Shown here: positions 20,819 to 31,470 of the stretch, in pieces | Position numbering within the stretch: position 1 is the stretch's first letter | How the letters are laid out: each line of letters begins with the position of its first letter | Assembly: GCA_004565275.1 (NCBI GenBank) | Contig: SDOX01000016.1 | Location: 673,989 to 737,988, forward strand | DNA length: 64,000 nucleotides | Direction: 5' to 3' | DNA from: Nannochloropsis salina CCMP1776 | Taxonomy: Eukaryota; Sar; Eustigmatophyceae; Eustigmatales; Monodopsidaceae | Notes under the pieces: generated by a model | Databases searched by the model: none | The model's input: only the letters and a program-made list of their open reading frames with translations | Told to the model about the DNA's origin: nothing | Position numbers and translations under genes: made by a program

Positions 20819-23596
20819 ATGGCAGCAGACAGAGACGACCACTCCTTGGTGAAAAGTGAAGGTCGGGCCACCGCCGCCCTCCCTATTGGGGACCCCGCGA
20901 GCGAGGCCGCAGCAGCCGGAACAGGACCCTGCAACGAGGAGTTTCGAGAGCTACTAGAAAGCCTCCGCAATGAATTGGATGAGGTCACAAAGAAGGAGGC
21001 CTCAGTGGAGGCTGCTTTAGGCGATGAGTTGGATTCGTTGCTTATCGTCGAGGCAACTAAGGCGGTGCCTGCCCCGGATGGAAAGCAACTCGCCCTTCAA
21101 ATGAAGGACTTCGAGAAAGTTTTTGCCCCAACCAGGGTGGCCGACCTGACTGCAAAAGTCAGTGCATTGACGGAACACGTGTATGGGTGCCAAGAGCTTG
21201 CGGAAAAGATGAGTTCCAGCGTCCGGGAGCTCGACGAACGGCAAATGCGGGTGCAGCGGGTGTTGGCCATGGTGGAAGACATCATAAATCTTAAAACCTG
21301 CGCGGAGGGTGTGGCCCGTGCCCTGGAGGAAGATGATCTCCTTGATGCTACCAGCTACGTGCGCCAATTCCACAGCATTGAGGGAGCATCCGCAAAGGCC
21401 TCGGGGCATTACAATGTCCTGGTGGCCGCGGAGGCGCGGTTGAAGGAGACGGTGTTGAGAAGGGTGCACTTGGCGGTCTCACGGTCCGAGCTGGACGACG
21501 TGTTCAAATTCTGCCCACTTCTGGGTCCCTTGGGCCTGGCCAAGGAAGGCGCGAGCATTTACGAGTCCTTCGCGGAGCGGCTGCTGAAAGAGGGGCTCGA
21601 CCCCCTGGTGGCGGAGACGAGCAAGCTCCCGGCCGTACAGCTGTTGCCCAAGATCTACAACACCGCGGCAGGTTTTTTGCAGCGCCATTTGCCCTTGGTG
21701 TCGCACGGCTTCAAACAGGTCGACGCGGACGTGTCTTTGATCCGCCTGGTCCAGCGAGAATGCGAGGATGCGGCCATCCCGGTGATTCGTCGGTTTCTGG
21801 AGGACAAAGGCGTGGCCGAGAAGTGCCGCGCGGTGGCGGAGGCCAGCCGCGGCGACGATGGGTTGGACGGTGGGGCGTTTCATGCCCGGAAGGAGGGGGG
21901 CCATCGCCGACGAGGAGCGCAGGCTTCGGGAGGCGAGGGAGAGGAGGCGTTGCCCATCGGGGAGATGGACGGGCTGATGGACGCGCTCGCCCTCGTGATA
22001 CAGCACACGGAGAGCTACGACCGGTTCCTGCGACACGTGGCGGCCGAGGTTCTTGAGACGGGCCGGGACCTAGGAGCGCCCGTCTTGCCGGTGGTCACGG
22101 ATTTGAACGGGGCGGTGGCGGAGGTCGCGGGGCCCTTCGCCCTGTTGGAGGACTATGTGATGCGCGCCTCCGTTGCCAAGGCTCTGCAGATCGACGAGCT
22201 ACCCGCCCTGGCACCGCTCTCGCTCGTGCAGGCAGGCACCTCCCTCGTGGCCTCAGGCGCAGGGATTGCCTCCATCGGCGAGGGCGACGACCTGCTCCTC
22301 AGCACCGGCCGTGGGGACTCTCCCCTCACCTCGAGCGCCGTGGACGACAGCTTCTACGTGCTCAGGCGGTGCGCTCGACGTGCCTTGGTCACCGGGCACG
22401 CAGGGACGGCCTCCGCCATCATCAATTACATCAACGGTGCCCTCTCGGATGAGCTCATGTCAGTCTTGAGCGCCAAAGTCCGGTCTCTTCGAGAGCTCCC
22501 TCTGCCTATCGGGCTGCTCCCCGCCGCCTCCTCTTTGGGGGCACCCGGTGCAGGTGCAGCGGTGGTAGCGGTCAAGCAGCACTGGAGCAAAGTGAAGGAG
22601 GGAATAGGTGCGGGCCTGGAGACTGCGCAACAGCTCACCGCGGCGGCGGGGTCTTTGATGGGCGGCGCTGCCGGCGTGGGCCTTGGCGGGGGGGGATTGG
22701 GGGCGGTGACCTGCTATCCTTACGAGGAGGCGAAGAACGCTTTGGATCGTCTGGTCATGCTGAACAACCTGTCCGCCTGCGCGCGCTACACTCTTAAATT
22801 GCAGCAAGAATTGATGGCGGAGGTTCCCTCCATTTTCCAGGACGATCCACCGACGCAGCAGCTCATGGCGTGCCTGCAGGACATGTCGGTGACAGCGAAG
22901 CACTTCGAACAGACGGTGGACGAGGGTTTGCAGCACGTGGCGGCACTCATCAAGCCCAAGTTGCGCAGCTTTCTCCAGGACGCGTTTGGGGTGACACAGG
23001 CCGTGGGGAAAGGCCAAGGAGGGGATGCGGGCCAGGGGGGGGCGAGAGGGGGCAGCAAGGTTTCCTACGAGTTGGACGAGGACGAGTTTGCAGCCAATGA
23101 GGCGGCAGATCCATTCACGAATCGGTTCCTTGAGTTTTTGGGGGGGTTGCTGGGACCAATATCCCTGCGGCTTACGGGACGAAATTTCAGTGTCCTGAAA
23201 ATGTCGGTGGTGGCCTACATTGCCAAGCGTTTGGAGTATTTGCTGATGCGGCTACCCTTCACACAACTGGGTGCTTTGCAGCTCGATAAAGATCTGCGCT
23301 GCTTGATAGCCTTCTTTCCATCGTCCACGGGCTATGGCGAATATAGCGAGACAGGTCAAGAGAGCGGACGAGTTCGAGATTATTTCGCTCGTCTTATGCA
23401 GATGAGTCATTTGCTGAACCTTGATGTCCCTACAGACGTAGTAGATGTCTTCGGAGGGAACAGCATGAAGCTCACAGTTGAAGAAGCGCTCAACGTCATG
23501 AGGTTGCGAACTGATTGGGAAGAGGCTGAAATCTGCAAAGCTCAGGAACACCTGCTTATGACATTATCAAACGGAATAACTTCCGACGCGCTCTAA
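20819..23596 (+). CDS. COG4: conserved oligomeric Golgi complex subunit 4
   Basis: COG4 is a lobe-A subunit of the Golgi multisubunit tether that guides retrograde vesicles to SNAREs. One uninterrupted exon encodes 925 residues (animal COG4 is about 785). The N-terminal third is coiled-coil-like, with LLESLRNELDEVTKKEASVE. It is followed by the COG4 core: VADLTAKVSALTEHVYGCQ, VEDIINLKTCAEGVARALE and DDLLDATSYVRQFHSIE. The C-terminal part has YPYEEAKNALDRLVMLNN and ends in RLRTDWEEAEICKAQEHLLM, a family hallmark. Lineage-specific inserts lie near residues 345-375 and 615-665. The start is the Met in CCCATGG context at 20819; the frame is open upstream to 20732, but that stretch looks like leader sequence. 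Confidence 0.92.
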   Translation: MAADRDDHSLVKSEGRATAALPIGDPASEAAAAGTGPCNEEFRELLESLRNELDEVTKKEASVEAALGDELDSLLIVEATKAVPAPDGKQLALQMKDFEKVFAPTRVADLTAKVSALTEHVYGCQELAEKMSSSVRELDERQMRVQRVLAMVEDIINLKTCAEGVARALEEDDLLDATSYVRQFHSIEGASAKASGHYNVLVAAEARLKETVLRRVHLAVSRSELDDVFKFCPLLGPLGLAKEGASIYESFAERLLKEGLDPLVAETSKLPAVQLLPKIYNTAAGFLQRHLPLVSHGFKQVDADVSLIRLVQRECEDAAIPVIRRFLEDKGVAEKCRAVAEASRGDDGLDGGAFHARKEGGHRRRGAQASGGEGEEALPIGEMDGLMDALALVIQHTESYDRFLRHVAAEVLETGRDLGAPVLPVVTDLNGAVAEVAGPFALLEDYVMRASVAKALQIDELPALAPLSLVQAGTSLVASGAGIASIGEGDDLLLSTGRGDSPLTSSAVDDSFYVLRRCARRALVTGHAGTASAIINYINGALSDELMSVLSAKVRSLRELPLPIGLLPAASSLGAPGAGAAVVAVKQHWSKVKEGIGAGLETAQQLTAAAGSLMGGAAGVGLGGGGLGAVTCYPYEEAKNALDRLVMLNNLSACARYTLKLQQELMAEVPSIFQDDPPTQQLMACLQDMSVTAKHFEQTVDEGLQHVAALIKPKLRSFLQDAFGVTQAVGKGQGGDAGQGGARGGSKVSYELDEDEFAANEAADPFTNRFLEFLGGLLGPISLRLTGRNFSVLKMSVVAYIAKRLEYLLMRLPFTQLGALQLDKDLRCLIAFFPSSTGYGEYSETGQESGRVRDYFARLMQMSHLLNLDVPTDVVDVFGGNSMKLTVEEALNVMRLRTDWEEAEICKAQEHLLMTLSNGITSDAL

Positions 23597-24753
23597 AGGC
23601 CATGAATTGAAAGAACGTTGTAGAGTATGGTGCTGCCCTGGTGTCCTTATTTTAGCCCCAAAGTTTCATCCAATATTGACAAAGAACAATCCCTTGTTCG
23701 ATGGTGGAAACGGGAGATGACGACGCGCGAAAAATGTTTCTATGAAGGCTAAAAGAGTTTTCATGTTTTCTTTTTGATTTTCAAACGACATAATGGCTTG
23801 GATCATTTGTTGCTTTAGGTTTGATATTAACCCAAGATATCATGACGGATGGATCAAAGGCACATTAAAAAAATTCTTCAACTTACTAAGCATTCATGAT
23901 ATCATGACGGATGGATCAAAGGCACATTAAAAAAATTCTTCAACTTACTAAGCATTCATGATTGTACAAGCAAGGCCTCGGGAGGTAACAAGAAATTCCG
24001 ACTACGGCACAGCTTCAGCGGACAACGCAGCGGGGTGATGACTTTTTTCACGAATATCGTACCACTTGGTTTCCATGTCCTTTATTAACAATAATTCATG
24101 TTCGAATAAGTTGAAAAAGTGGTAGTATCTGGTCTAGTGGGAAAAGGAAGTAGGACAACAAAAGAAAGGAGGGAACATCCGGAAACAGCTGCTCAGCCGT
24201 TTTTTTTGGAATTTGTTGCTCTCAAATCTCGAAGGGCACCTTCCTCGCTCAAACAGCGTCCTTCTTGCGGCAAGTGAAGAAATTCAGCTTTTACTTTGCA
24301 TTTCCACGTTTTTATTGCTCGTTGCTGCAATTGATGAATGATTTGCGTCGACAGGTATATTTTCACCTTTGTAATTTGGTCTGAATATGTGGTCGTTTGT
24401 GATTCGCGCAAGCAGGTCGAGCTTTTTGTGAAAGCTTACGATTCGGACCGATTTGAAGCCCGTTTCTTTGAAAGGCGTTGTCTGTACTCCACCATATGCT
24501 GAGCGTCTCCGCAGAAGTATACTTTTTTTAAGTTGAATTTAAAGGCAATCTGAAATAGGACAAACTACACAAATAAGATGAGTGCCGCACGATGTTTACT
24601 TACGCGGTGATATTGATACTGCTGACTGTGAAGCATAGTTTATATCATCTTCCCTGATGGCCTCGAGTATTTTCTTGAAATGACTTTCTGCGTCTCAAGG
24701 AGGCTCTTTGTCTTAATTCGTCTTTTCTTTCACATATGAGACCAGCTTCAAAA
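23597..24753. other. intergenic region between COG4 and the first elongase
   Basis: About 1.16 kb, AT-rich, containing a perfect 62-base tandem duplication. Otherwise only short frames. It should contain the elongase promoter. Confidence 0.5.
23836..23959. repeat. perfect 2 x 62-base tandem duplication
   Basis: The unit starting GATATCATGACGGATGG and ending AAGCATTCAT occurs at 23836-23897 and again, identical base for base, at 23898-23959. A three-base start of a third copy (GAT) follows. The copies are noncoding. Confidence 0.97.
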
Positions 24754-26284
24754 ATGACGACAGCCGTTTGCACAAGCCAATGGTATTGCCCCCCGGAGAC
24801 TTTGACGGCCACCACCCGTGTCTATGCCGCACGAAATACAACTTATTCCTTTATCCAGGTATGTAAAACATAATAAACGCCTTTTCTGCGCCCCATCCTG
24901 CCGAAAAAGAGCCGAGGGGGTAAAATGATTGCCTTTAGGCACATTTTAGGAAAATGACTTCTTGTGGACTCTCAGGTACCCTGGAATGTCAGGTTAAACA
25001 AACGGACAACAATGCCCTTCCTTGCCAACAAATCAAAAATCAATTTCTGTACACTTGACTTTATCTTACCACACAATCCCTATGCATCCTTCGTATTCAT
25101 ATGTAGTTCTGGCAACTTTATCCATGGCTGGAGAACTTTTACGCCCCGTTCGAGAAAAACTTCAACCCCTTGCCGATATTTGAGTTTGTGAGCGAGAACT
25201 GGTGGGTCGTTTACATTTCTCTGGCCATCTATATGTCCATGATCATCTTCCTGCCCATGATCATGAAGAAGCGTCCCCTGAAAAACCTGAGCACGCCACT
25301 AGCGTGCTGGAACCTCTTTCTGGCTGTGTACAGCACCATTGGCGCCGTTCGCGTGGTCCCCCACTTGCTGTGGTTCATGTCCACGCACACCTTCAAGCAG
25401 ACTGTCTGCACAGCCCCCTACCACATCAATGGGGACGGTGCCACGGGGCTGTGGGTGACCCTTTTCACGCTCTCCAAGGTGGCGGAGCTCATCGACTCTC
25501 TCTGGATATGTTTGAAGGGACGTAGGCCCATCTTCTTGCACTGGTAGGTGTCAGACAATGTTCTTTCGTCCAGGCGTTGGGGGTGGCGAAGAGAAGAGAA
25601 TTTCGTCCAGGTGCCTTATGCGATCCTCCCCCATGGAAGAGGGAGCTTGCATGGCAGCATCTAACGTCAGATTATCTTTCCCTCAATCTTCACAGGTACC
25701 ATCACGTCTCGGTGCTCTACTTTACATGGGCCGCGCACGAGGCTGCTCACCCGGGCATGTATTTCATTGCCATGAACTACACGGTGCACTCAGTCATGTA
25801 TACCTACTACTTCCTGATGGCCATCAAGGCGAAGCCCAAATGGCTCAAGTACGTAGAGGGGGGTAGATTGCTACGAGTGTCAGTTGTATGGCCCGGATTT
25901 CTCCTTTAAGATCATCCCTCTTGACGAATTTGTGCCTGTAGCCCTACTTGCCCTTGCCATGGCTCCGTGAATAACTCGTTAAAACAGGCCGTACTTGTCT
26001 GAAGGTTTCTCTTCACTTTTTCTTCCTATTGTAGCCCTATCTACATCACATTCATGCAAATTGCACAAATGCTGGTGGGCGTCATCATCTCCTGCTTTGG
26101 GTTCTACTATTCCTCTATGGACGCTTCTTGCGCTGTCGACCCCTTCGTCCTGAAAGTGTCTGCAGTCATCTATGCGTCTTACCTCTACTTGTTCATGCAG
26201 TTCATGATCAAGCGTTTCTTCGTCAAGAATGCAAGGGCAGGACAGGAAGGGAAGGTGGCAGCGTCAGCAAAGAAGAATCTTTAG
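24754..26284 (+). CDS. ELO-family fatty-acid elongase, ELOVL6-like (copy 1)
   Basis: 3-ketoacyl-CoA synthase of the ER elongation cycle, 314 residues. Exons 24754-24858, 25107-25543, 25696-25848 and 26035-26284. The first exon gives MTTAVCTSQWYCPPETL, and the second starts FWQLYPWLENFYAPFEKN. The catalytic histidine box FLHW-YHHVSVLYFTW is split by intron 2 and is followed by MYFIAMNYTVHSVMYTYYF. HWYHH is the form seen in ELOVL3/6-type enzymes for saturated and monounsaturated chains. Polyunsaturated-type elongases usually have HVYHH, so a role in C16-C18 elongation is inferred. Six or seven hydrophobic segments are present. The tail ends SAKKNL, a KKxx ER-retrieval signal. Donors are GTATGT, GTAGGT and GTACGT. 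It is the upstream member of a tandem pair and lacks one intron found in copy 2. Confidence 0.9.
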
Positions 26285-27634
26285 GGAATAGGGACGGCCA
26301 ACTATGTATTCTGCTCAAGCTCTTCCACCTAACTCTACTATCTATGGTGGTCGAGTGTATTTTACTTGCACCTAGAAAAAAACAAATAAAGACAACACCC
26401 TGCGTGTGACATGTAACCAACGTTGGGCTTCATAAAGGTCCTATTGAATGGAAGGCGTGCGACCGCCGTACTCACGTCTGCAAGGGGCATCGTCCGCTTT
26501 CAAGAAATCTCAAGAATAATGAACAGTGCTTGTCCATAATCTAAAATAGTTTAGGATGTTGGGTGGTTGTTATGTGAAGAAGGTATAAGGCGGCCATCAC
26601 ACGCATGTAGGGTGCTGTCCTAAAAATGACAGGATCCGGAGGTGGTCGTAAATGAATGACGAATGAAGAATGCAAGGACAAATCGATACAGCCAAAGTTT
26701 TTCCCCTCAGTAAAAATCTTCTTTACTGGCTCAATTTTATACGTAGCAAATACCGTTTTTGAACGGGTTTCTCACAAAACGATACCCGGATCTTTCTGAA
26801 AGCAAGCAAGCGCACGGAGGCCTGCGACAAGATTACAAGTATATCTTGCGAGATACATCAAGGGTGGGCTAAAGATCTTTTTGGATCCCTCATTTGTAAA
26901 TTGTTGTCGCTACGATTAAAGAATTGTAATAATTGCCCATTTTCATCAAAAAGTCGTTGCTCCAACCATAGCAAGCACAACGTGATCTCAATATCTGACC
27001 CCAGGAACGGGACTGGAAAAGGATCAACATTGCGAAGAGCATGCCAAGGAGAACATGACATGAGCATGGACCTCCGCATGTGTTTATCTAACATTCGACT
27101 CTCCACAACTGAGTTGTCTGTCCGCCCCAGATCCTGGGCGCGATCTTTTACAGCTTTGTGTACACCGTCCCAAAGCTAGATCAAGCCCAGCCAAATCCGA
27201 CAATTTAACCCTTTCGTTGTCCAACGATTTCCTTGCCCGTAACATGTACTATCGCTCCTCATTATGAAGCTAACATGACAGTGCTGCTTCACTGAGTGAG
27301 ATGTAAATAATTCAGCCAATGTGGGGAGGTCGAGTAGATGATTGTTAAGTGGTACTTCAATCTTTACCTATTTAACGATTTGAATAAATTCGCCATCCAA
27401 AATCAACGTCGACTTGTCTATTCAGATACATTTGATGGTCTTGTGACTTTGAATTCAGCTTGTATTGAACGCGAGTCGTCCCGCCCCCATTGCAAGGTCC
27501 CTTTAGACCCTGGTCATGAAGTAAAGTACACACCCCACCACAGGCACAACTAGGGTTGACAAGCTAGAGAGCCTGTCCAACCATTGCGGACGATCGCTTC
27601 CTCGACCTCCACCTGCTCAATTTCTCGGGCCTCA
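26285..27634. other. intergenic region between the two elongases
   Basis: About 1.35 kb, AT-rich, with no frame above 92 codons and no recognisable feature. It should contain the 3' UTR of copy 1 and the promoter of copy 2. Confidence 0.5.
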
Positions 27635-29181
27635 ATGAGGGAAGCACTTGCCAATCTGAGTGACCCATGCACCTCCTCCTTGTACTGTCCTCCCTCCAGC
27701 CTGGTCCCCGTCACGCGGGAGCTCGCGGGGCATACATACACGTTCCTTCAGGTGCGAATGGAAGGGAAACAAGTCATTCTGCCCGTTGCATTGAATATAA
27801 CACCTCGTTGCTTCACTTATATGAAATGTCTCAATCTCCATCCGGTGGCGTTCTTCAGTTCTGGCAGCTCTTTCCATGGAGCGAGCCCTTTTACACAAGG
27901 CTCGAAAAAGAATTCGATGTCCGCCCGTGGTTCTTATTCGTGCACGCGAACGGCTGGTTGCCTGTTGTGAGTATTATACTGTATGCTGCCATGGTCCTGC
28001 TCTTACCCCCGATCACGTCCAAAAGGCCTGTCAAGGTGAGACTCGAAGGCGGGGGGAAAGGACAACTGCCATGTGGCGGCCTGACGTAAGGAGCCGACCA
28101 CATGTACGGAGCTGTCTTATCTCCCTATGTACAGCTCACGCCCGTCCTCCCTCCGACCCCAGTGCGACACAGCCCTCGCCTACTGGAACCTCTTGCTGGC
28201 GGCGTTCTCCATCCTGGGCGCCCTCCGCATCGTCCCCCACCTGCTTTGGTTCCTGACCACGCACTCCTTCAAGGAGACGGTCTGCACGCCCCCGGAACGG
28301 ATGAACGGAGACGGGGCTTCGGGCCTCTGGTGCCTTTTGTTCACCCTCTCCAAGCTGGTGGAGCTCGTTGACACCATGTTCGTCTGCCTGAAAGGCCGCA
28401 AGCCCATTTTCCTGCACTGGTGCGAGGAGACAGGAGGGGAAGATGGCTGCACTCTCTCTGCAAAGACCACTGTTTCTCCCTGTTTCCTCCATGCCAATGC
28501 CCGCCCTCCCCCCTCCCTCGTCTCCCATCCCCTTCCCTCCTAGGTACCACCACGTCACCGTCCTCAGCTTTACATGGGCCGCCTACGCCGCGAGGCACCC
28601 GGGCATGTACTTCATCGCCATGAACTACACGGTGCACGCAGTCATGTACTCGTACTACTTTCTGATGGCCATCAAGGCGAAGCCCAAATGGCTCAAGTAC
28701 GTAAGGGGGGGGTAAAGGAAGCGATCGGGAGGAGCTCTATTGCCGAGAGTGCGAAGGCATCGGGAGCTCTGTACAGGACACCACGCTCGTTGCCGCCCAA
28801 CGTGTATGGCTAACCAGCCAGCTCATCACCTCTCTTTCTATCCTGCTCCCCCCCCGCCCCCCCTTTTAAAGTCCCATATATATCACCTTCCTCCAGATCT
28901 TCCAGATGCTGGCTGGCGTCATCATCACCGTCTATGGCTTCATCTACGCGCGAGACCCATCCACCTGCGGAGTAGTGCCAAGTGTGCTGTACTTTCAGTC
29001 CATCATTTATGGCTCCTACCTCTACCTCTTCCTCGAGTTTCTGGTCAAACGCTTTTTCTGCCCCCCTCAGTTGGTTCCTCCGGCGTCGAGACCCGTGGGA
29101 AAAGAGGAGCAAGGGCGGGAAGAAGAATGGAAGACGGCCACGACGAATGGAGCAGGCACACATTTAAAAAAGGCCCAATAG
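27635..29181 (+). CDS. ELO-family fatty-acid elongase, ELOVL6-like (copy 2)
   Basis: Paralogue of the preceding gene, 337 residues. Exons 27635-27751, 27859-28035, 28163-28419, 28544-28696 and 28872-29181. Exon 1 encodes a segment homologous to copy 1 (CTSSLYCPPSSLVPVTREL against CTSQWYCPPETL). Exon 2 starts FWQLFPWSEPFYTRLEKEF. The histidine box is FLHW-YHHVTVLSFTW, followed by MYFIAMNYTVHAVMYSYYF. Three intron positions (before FWQL, inside HW-YHH and inside WL-NPIYIT) match copy 1 in place and phase. The extra intron at 28036-28162 (after TSKRPVK) is absent from copy 1. The exon between HWYHH and WLN is 153 bases in both. The C-terminus is longer than in copy 1, charged, and ends HLKKAQ, again a KKxx signal. 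Confidence 0.9.
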
Positions 29182-30011
29182 GAGTCACGTTCTGATTGTG
29201 GACGTGTGCAGGTGGAGAAGCAGGCTAGATGTGTCTTGTTTCCCAGCACAATTTTGATGGGGAAGGACGGCAGGAAAGTGGAGAGGTATGGTGTGGTCAT
29301 AATTATCATCTTGAACGTCAAGGGGGAGGTGATGGCGCGTGGGATCGCTCCAGTGGGGTAAAAAGCGCGAGATACCATGCAAAAAGACAAGACAGGAAGG
29401 GCAGCGTATGCCATGTGCAAAAAGGGGATCGGGTCATGTGGTTGCAGGGTGAGACGATTAGGGTAGTGTTTGCTTGCGCGATAATGTGAATTTTGTTTAC
29501 CAAAAACTTGAGAGCTACTGGGGTTCTCGAGACAGAGAGACAGAGAGAGGCATGGTGGGACTTCGAGGGAGAATGACAGAAGAAAGGCCGTCAACAGAGG
29601 GGCACGTTGGCACGACAGCCAAGAGAAAAGCTGGGATACCACATAAATCCCTCCCAGCTTTTAAAATCAACGACGTAAAACTGGTCGGAAATGCGGACGT
29701 TCCGTGGAACAAAGAATTGAATGAAACGCAGGAAAGAAGGCTTGCTTCGCGATGTTCTCTCTGCATTTTTGCCGAGGCACATGTATATTCTCAGACAGAG
29801 GAAGTTCGTCTTTTATTTTCCCTTCGCGTTGCTTGTCTGAGAACGATGCCGCACGCCGGTGTGAGTAGGCCCCGTAACCCCGAGGTTACTACTTCTTATC
29901 GTCGGTGTTTCCATTGTCAAAAAGGTCTCTGTCACGTGAGAAGGCAGGGATGCGACAGGAAAATTTCGAGTGAGTAGGCGTGCCCAGCTCTAAATGTCAG
30001 TCCTCCCATCC
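29182..30011. other. convergent intergenic region
   Basis: About 830 bases between the second elongase (+) and EMC3 (-). A 191-codon minus frame overlaps the end of the elongase (29067-29642) but shows no protein-like features. Nothing else is seen. Confidence 0.5.
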
Positions 30012-30827
30012 CTAAAGCCTACCTGTCGCGGACAAGCTCGTCGGGTACCGGTCTCCGAGCAAGCGTTTCTCCACATCCTCAAGGGCAAACCGGTGGCGCG
30101 TCATGTCCAGCCCCCCTTTCGCGGCTGAGTACATCTTGGCACAATCGAAGCCCATGGGTGCGGGTGGTCCTCCTCCCAAGGGGACTCCCCCTGCCTGCAG
30201 GGCGTACACACGTGCCTCCTCCTTCATGGGGCCGTCGTCGAAGGAGAACAAACGTTGCAAATCCTTCACGCCGAAAGCGACCAGGAACATCCAGGATGTG
30301 GCGCTCACATAGGACGCGTCCAGGGTAGAGAGCTCAATGCCTCGTTGCAGCATGCCTTTGAAGGACGCGGTCAAGGCGAAGGGGATCTTGACAAGGACAA
30401 AGCCGGCAAAGAACATCTCAGAGAATTGCATCATGCCCATTTGGGTCATACCGAAGTAGGCCTGGCCCTTAACCATTTCCATCATGCCCATCGGGTTCGA
30501 CATAGGATTCACCGCCCCAGGCACTCCTTCCTCCGATAGGGCTCCTTCTTGTTCGTCCTTCCCGACGAACCATGCTTTCCGGGCCTCAAAGCCCGCTTTG
30601 TGAATATTGTTGCCATTGGCACGCAAGCGGTCAGCACGCGCCAGGACTTGTCTTCGTCGGAGATCATCGATCTCGGGGGGTTTATTGCCTTTGCCCAAAT
30701 GAGTCAGATACGCTCGTAGAAGATTTATGCACAGCACAAAGACCAAAATGGGGAGGACGCCCCAGTTTCGGATGGCCGGGTCGAGTAGAAGGTCGCGGCT
30801 GCTATGGCCGAGTGTTGGAGGCTGCAT
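30012..30827 (-). CDS. EMC3: ER membrane protein complex subunit 3
   Basis: EMC3 is the Oxa1/YidC-related core subunit of the ER membrane protein complex, which inserts tail-anchored and multipass proteins. It has 271 residues in one exon, close to the usual 260. The N-terminus is LLLDPAIRNWGVLPILVFV, the family hallmark, with TM1 at about residues 22-38. The coupling segment NPMSNPMGMMEMVKGQAYFG leads to TM2 (FFAGFVLVKIPFAL) and then FKGMLQRGIELSTLDASYVS ahead of TM3 (SWMFLVAFGVKDLQRLF). The methionine-rich cytosolic loop is typical. The start Met precedes the conserved LLDPAIR block by 13 residues. It is head-to-head with the rhodanese/methyltransferase gene and follows two ER elongase genes. 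Confidence 0.94.
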   Translation of the reverse strand: MQPPTLGHSSRDLLLDPAIRNWGVLPILVFVLCINLLRAYLTHLGKGNKPPEIDDLRRRQVLARADRLRANGNNIHKAGFEARKAWFVGKDEQEGALSEEGVPGAVNPMSNPMGMMEMVKGQAYFGMTQMGMMQFSEMFFAGFVLVKIPFALTASFKGMLQRGIELSTLDASYVSATSWMFLVAFGVKDLQRLFSFDDGPMKEEARVYALQAGGVPLGGGPPAPMGFDCAKMYSAAKGGLDMTRHRFALEDVEKRLLGDRYPTSLSATGRL

Positions 30828-31470
30828 ACTCTGACTATCACCAAAGATAGGATGATGAGTGAAGGTTAGGTCTCAGAATATGTGTATTGAACATGTGCAG
30901 TAAGGCGGTGCATACTGGAAAACCTTGCGGCTTCTCGCATGATCGAGGGCGATGACTGGAGTTGTAGGTGGCGGCGATGACGGGCGATATGCCTTGGGAT
31001 GAATACACATGTTGTCGCGCTTGGACGACACATACAGCTCCCCTTTGGCAGCAGCGTGCGATGTGCGATATTTTCTGTGATCTTTATGGTTTCTCTGACT
31101 TTGGCATTTCACGACACAGGCCAGAGCCACGCGAACTCGGGCTGCGGAACAGCTTCCCCTCCCACCCGCTTCAACTGCCTCTTCCACAGCCGACCGTGCT
31201 ACTTGACCACATACACCGATTTATACGCGTCGTGGCACGGCTGCATGCTCTTGTCGATTCTGCGGGGGGATTTAATTATTCGAAAGACATATTGGCGCGC
31301 ATCGCTACCTTTGGGATCTCTTTCTCTTGGTCGGTCGAGCGCGCAGCCCTGGATTCTCCAACCCGTAGCCATGCATCTATTTGTTGACAGGTGCGTTTTC
31401 AAGACAGTGCTGGTCCGAAATCTAATCCCTTTGGGACTTTAGCTTGTTTCTTTGATTGTCAATTGGCTGA
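30828..31470. promoter_or_regulatory. divergent intergenic region
   Basis: About 640 bases between EMC3 (-) and the TrhO-like fusion (+). Plus-strand frames at 30968-31442 are open but show no domain. Probably promoters and 5' leaders. Confidence 0.4.

Noticed and set aside
29067-29642. 191-codon minus-strand frame at the end of elongase copy 2
   Set aside because: Partly antisense to the elongase tail, no recognisable features.
30968-31442. Overlapping plus-strand frames of about 140 codons upstream of the TrhO fusion
   Set aside because: Two frames are open at once with no protein-like features; more likely leader or promoter sequence.
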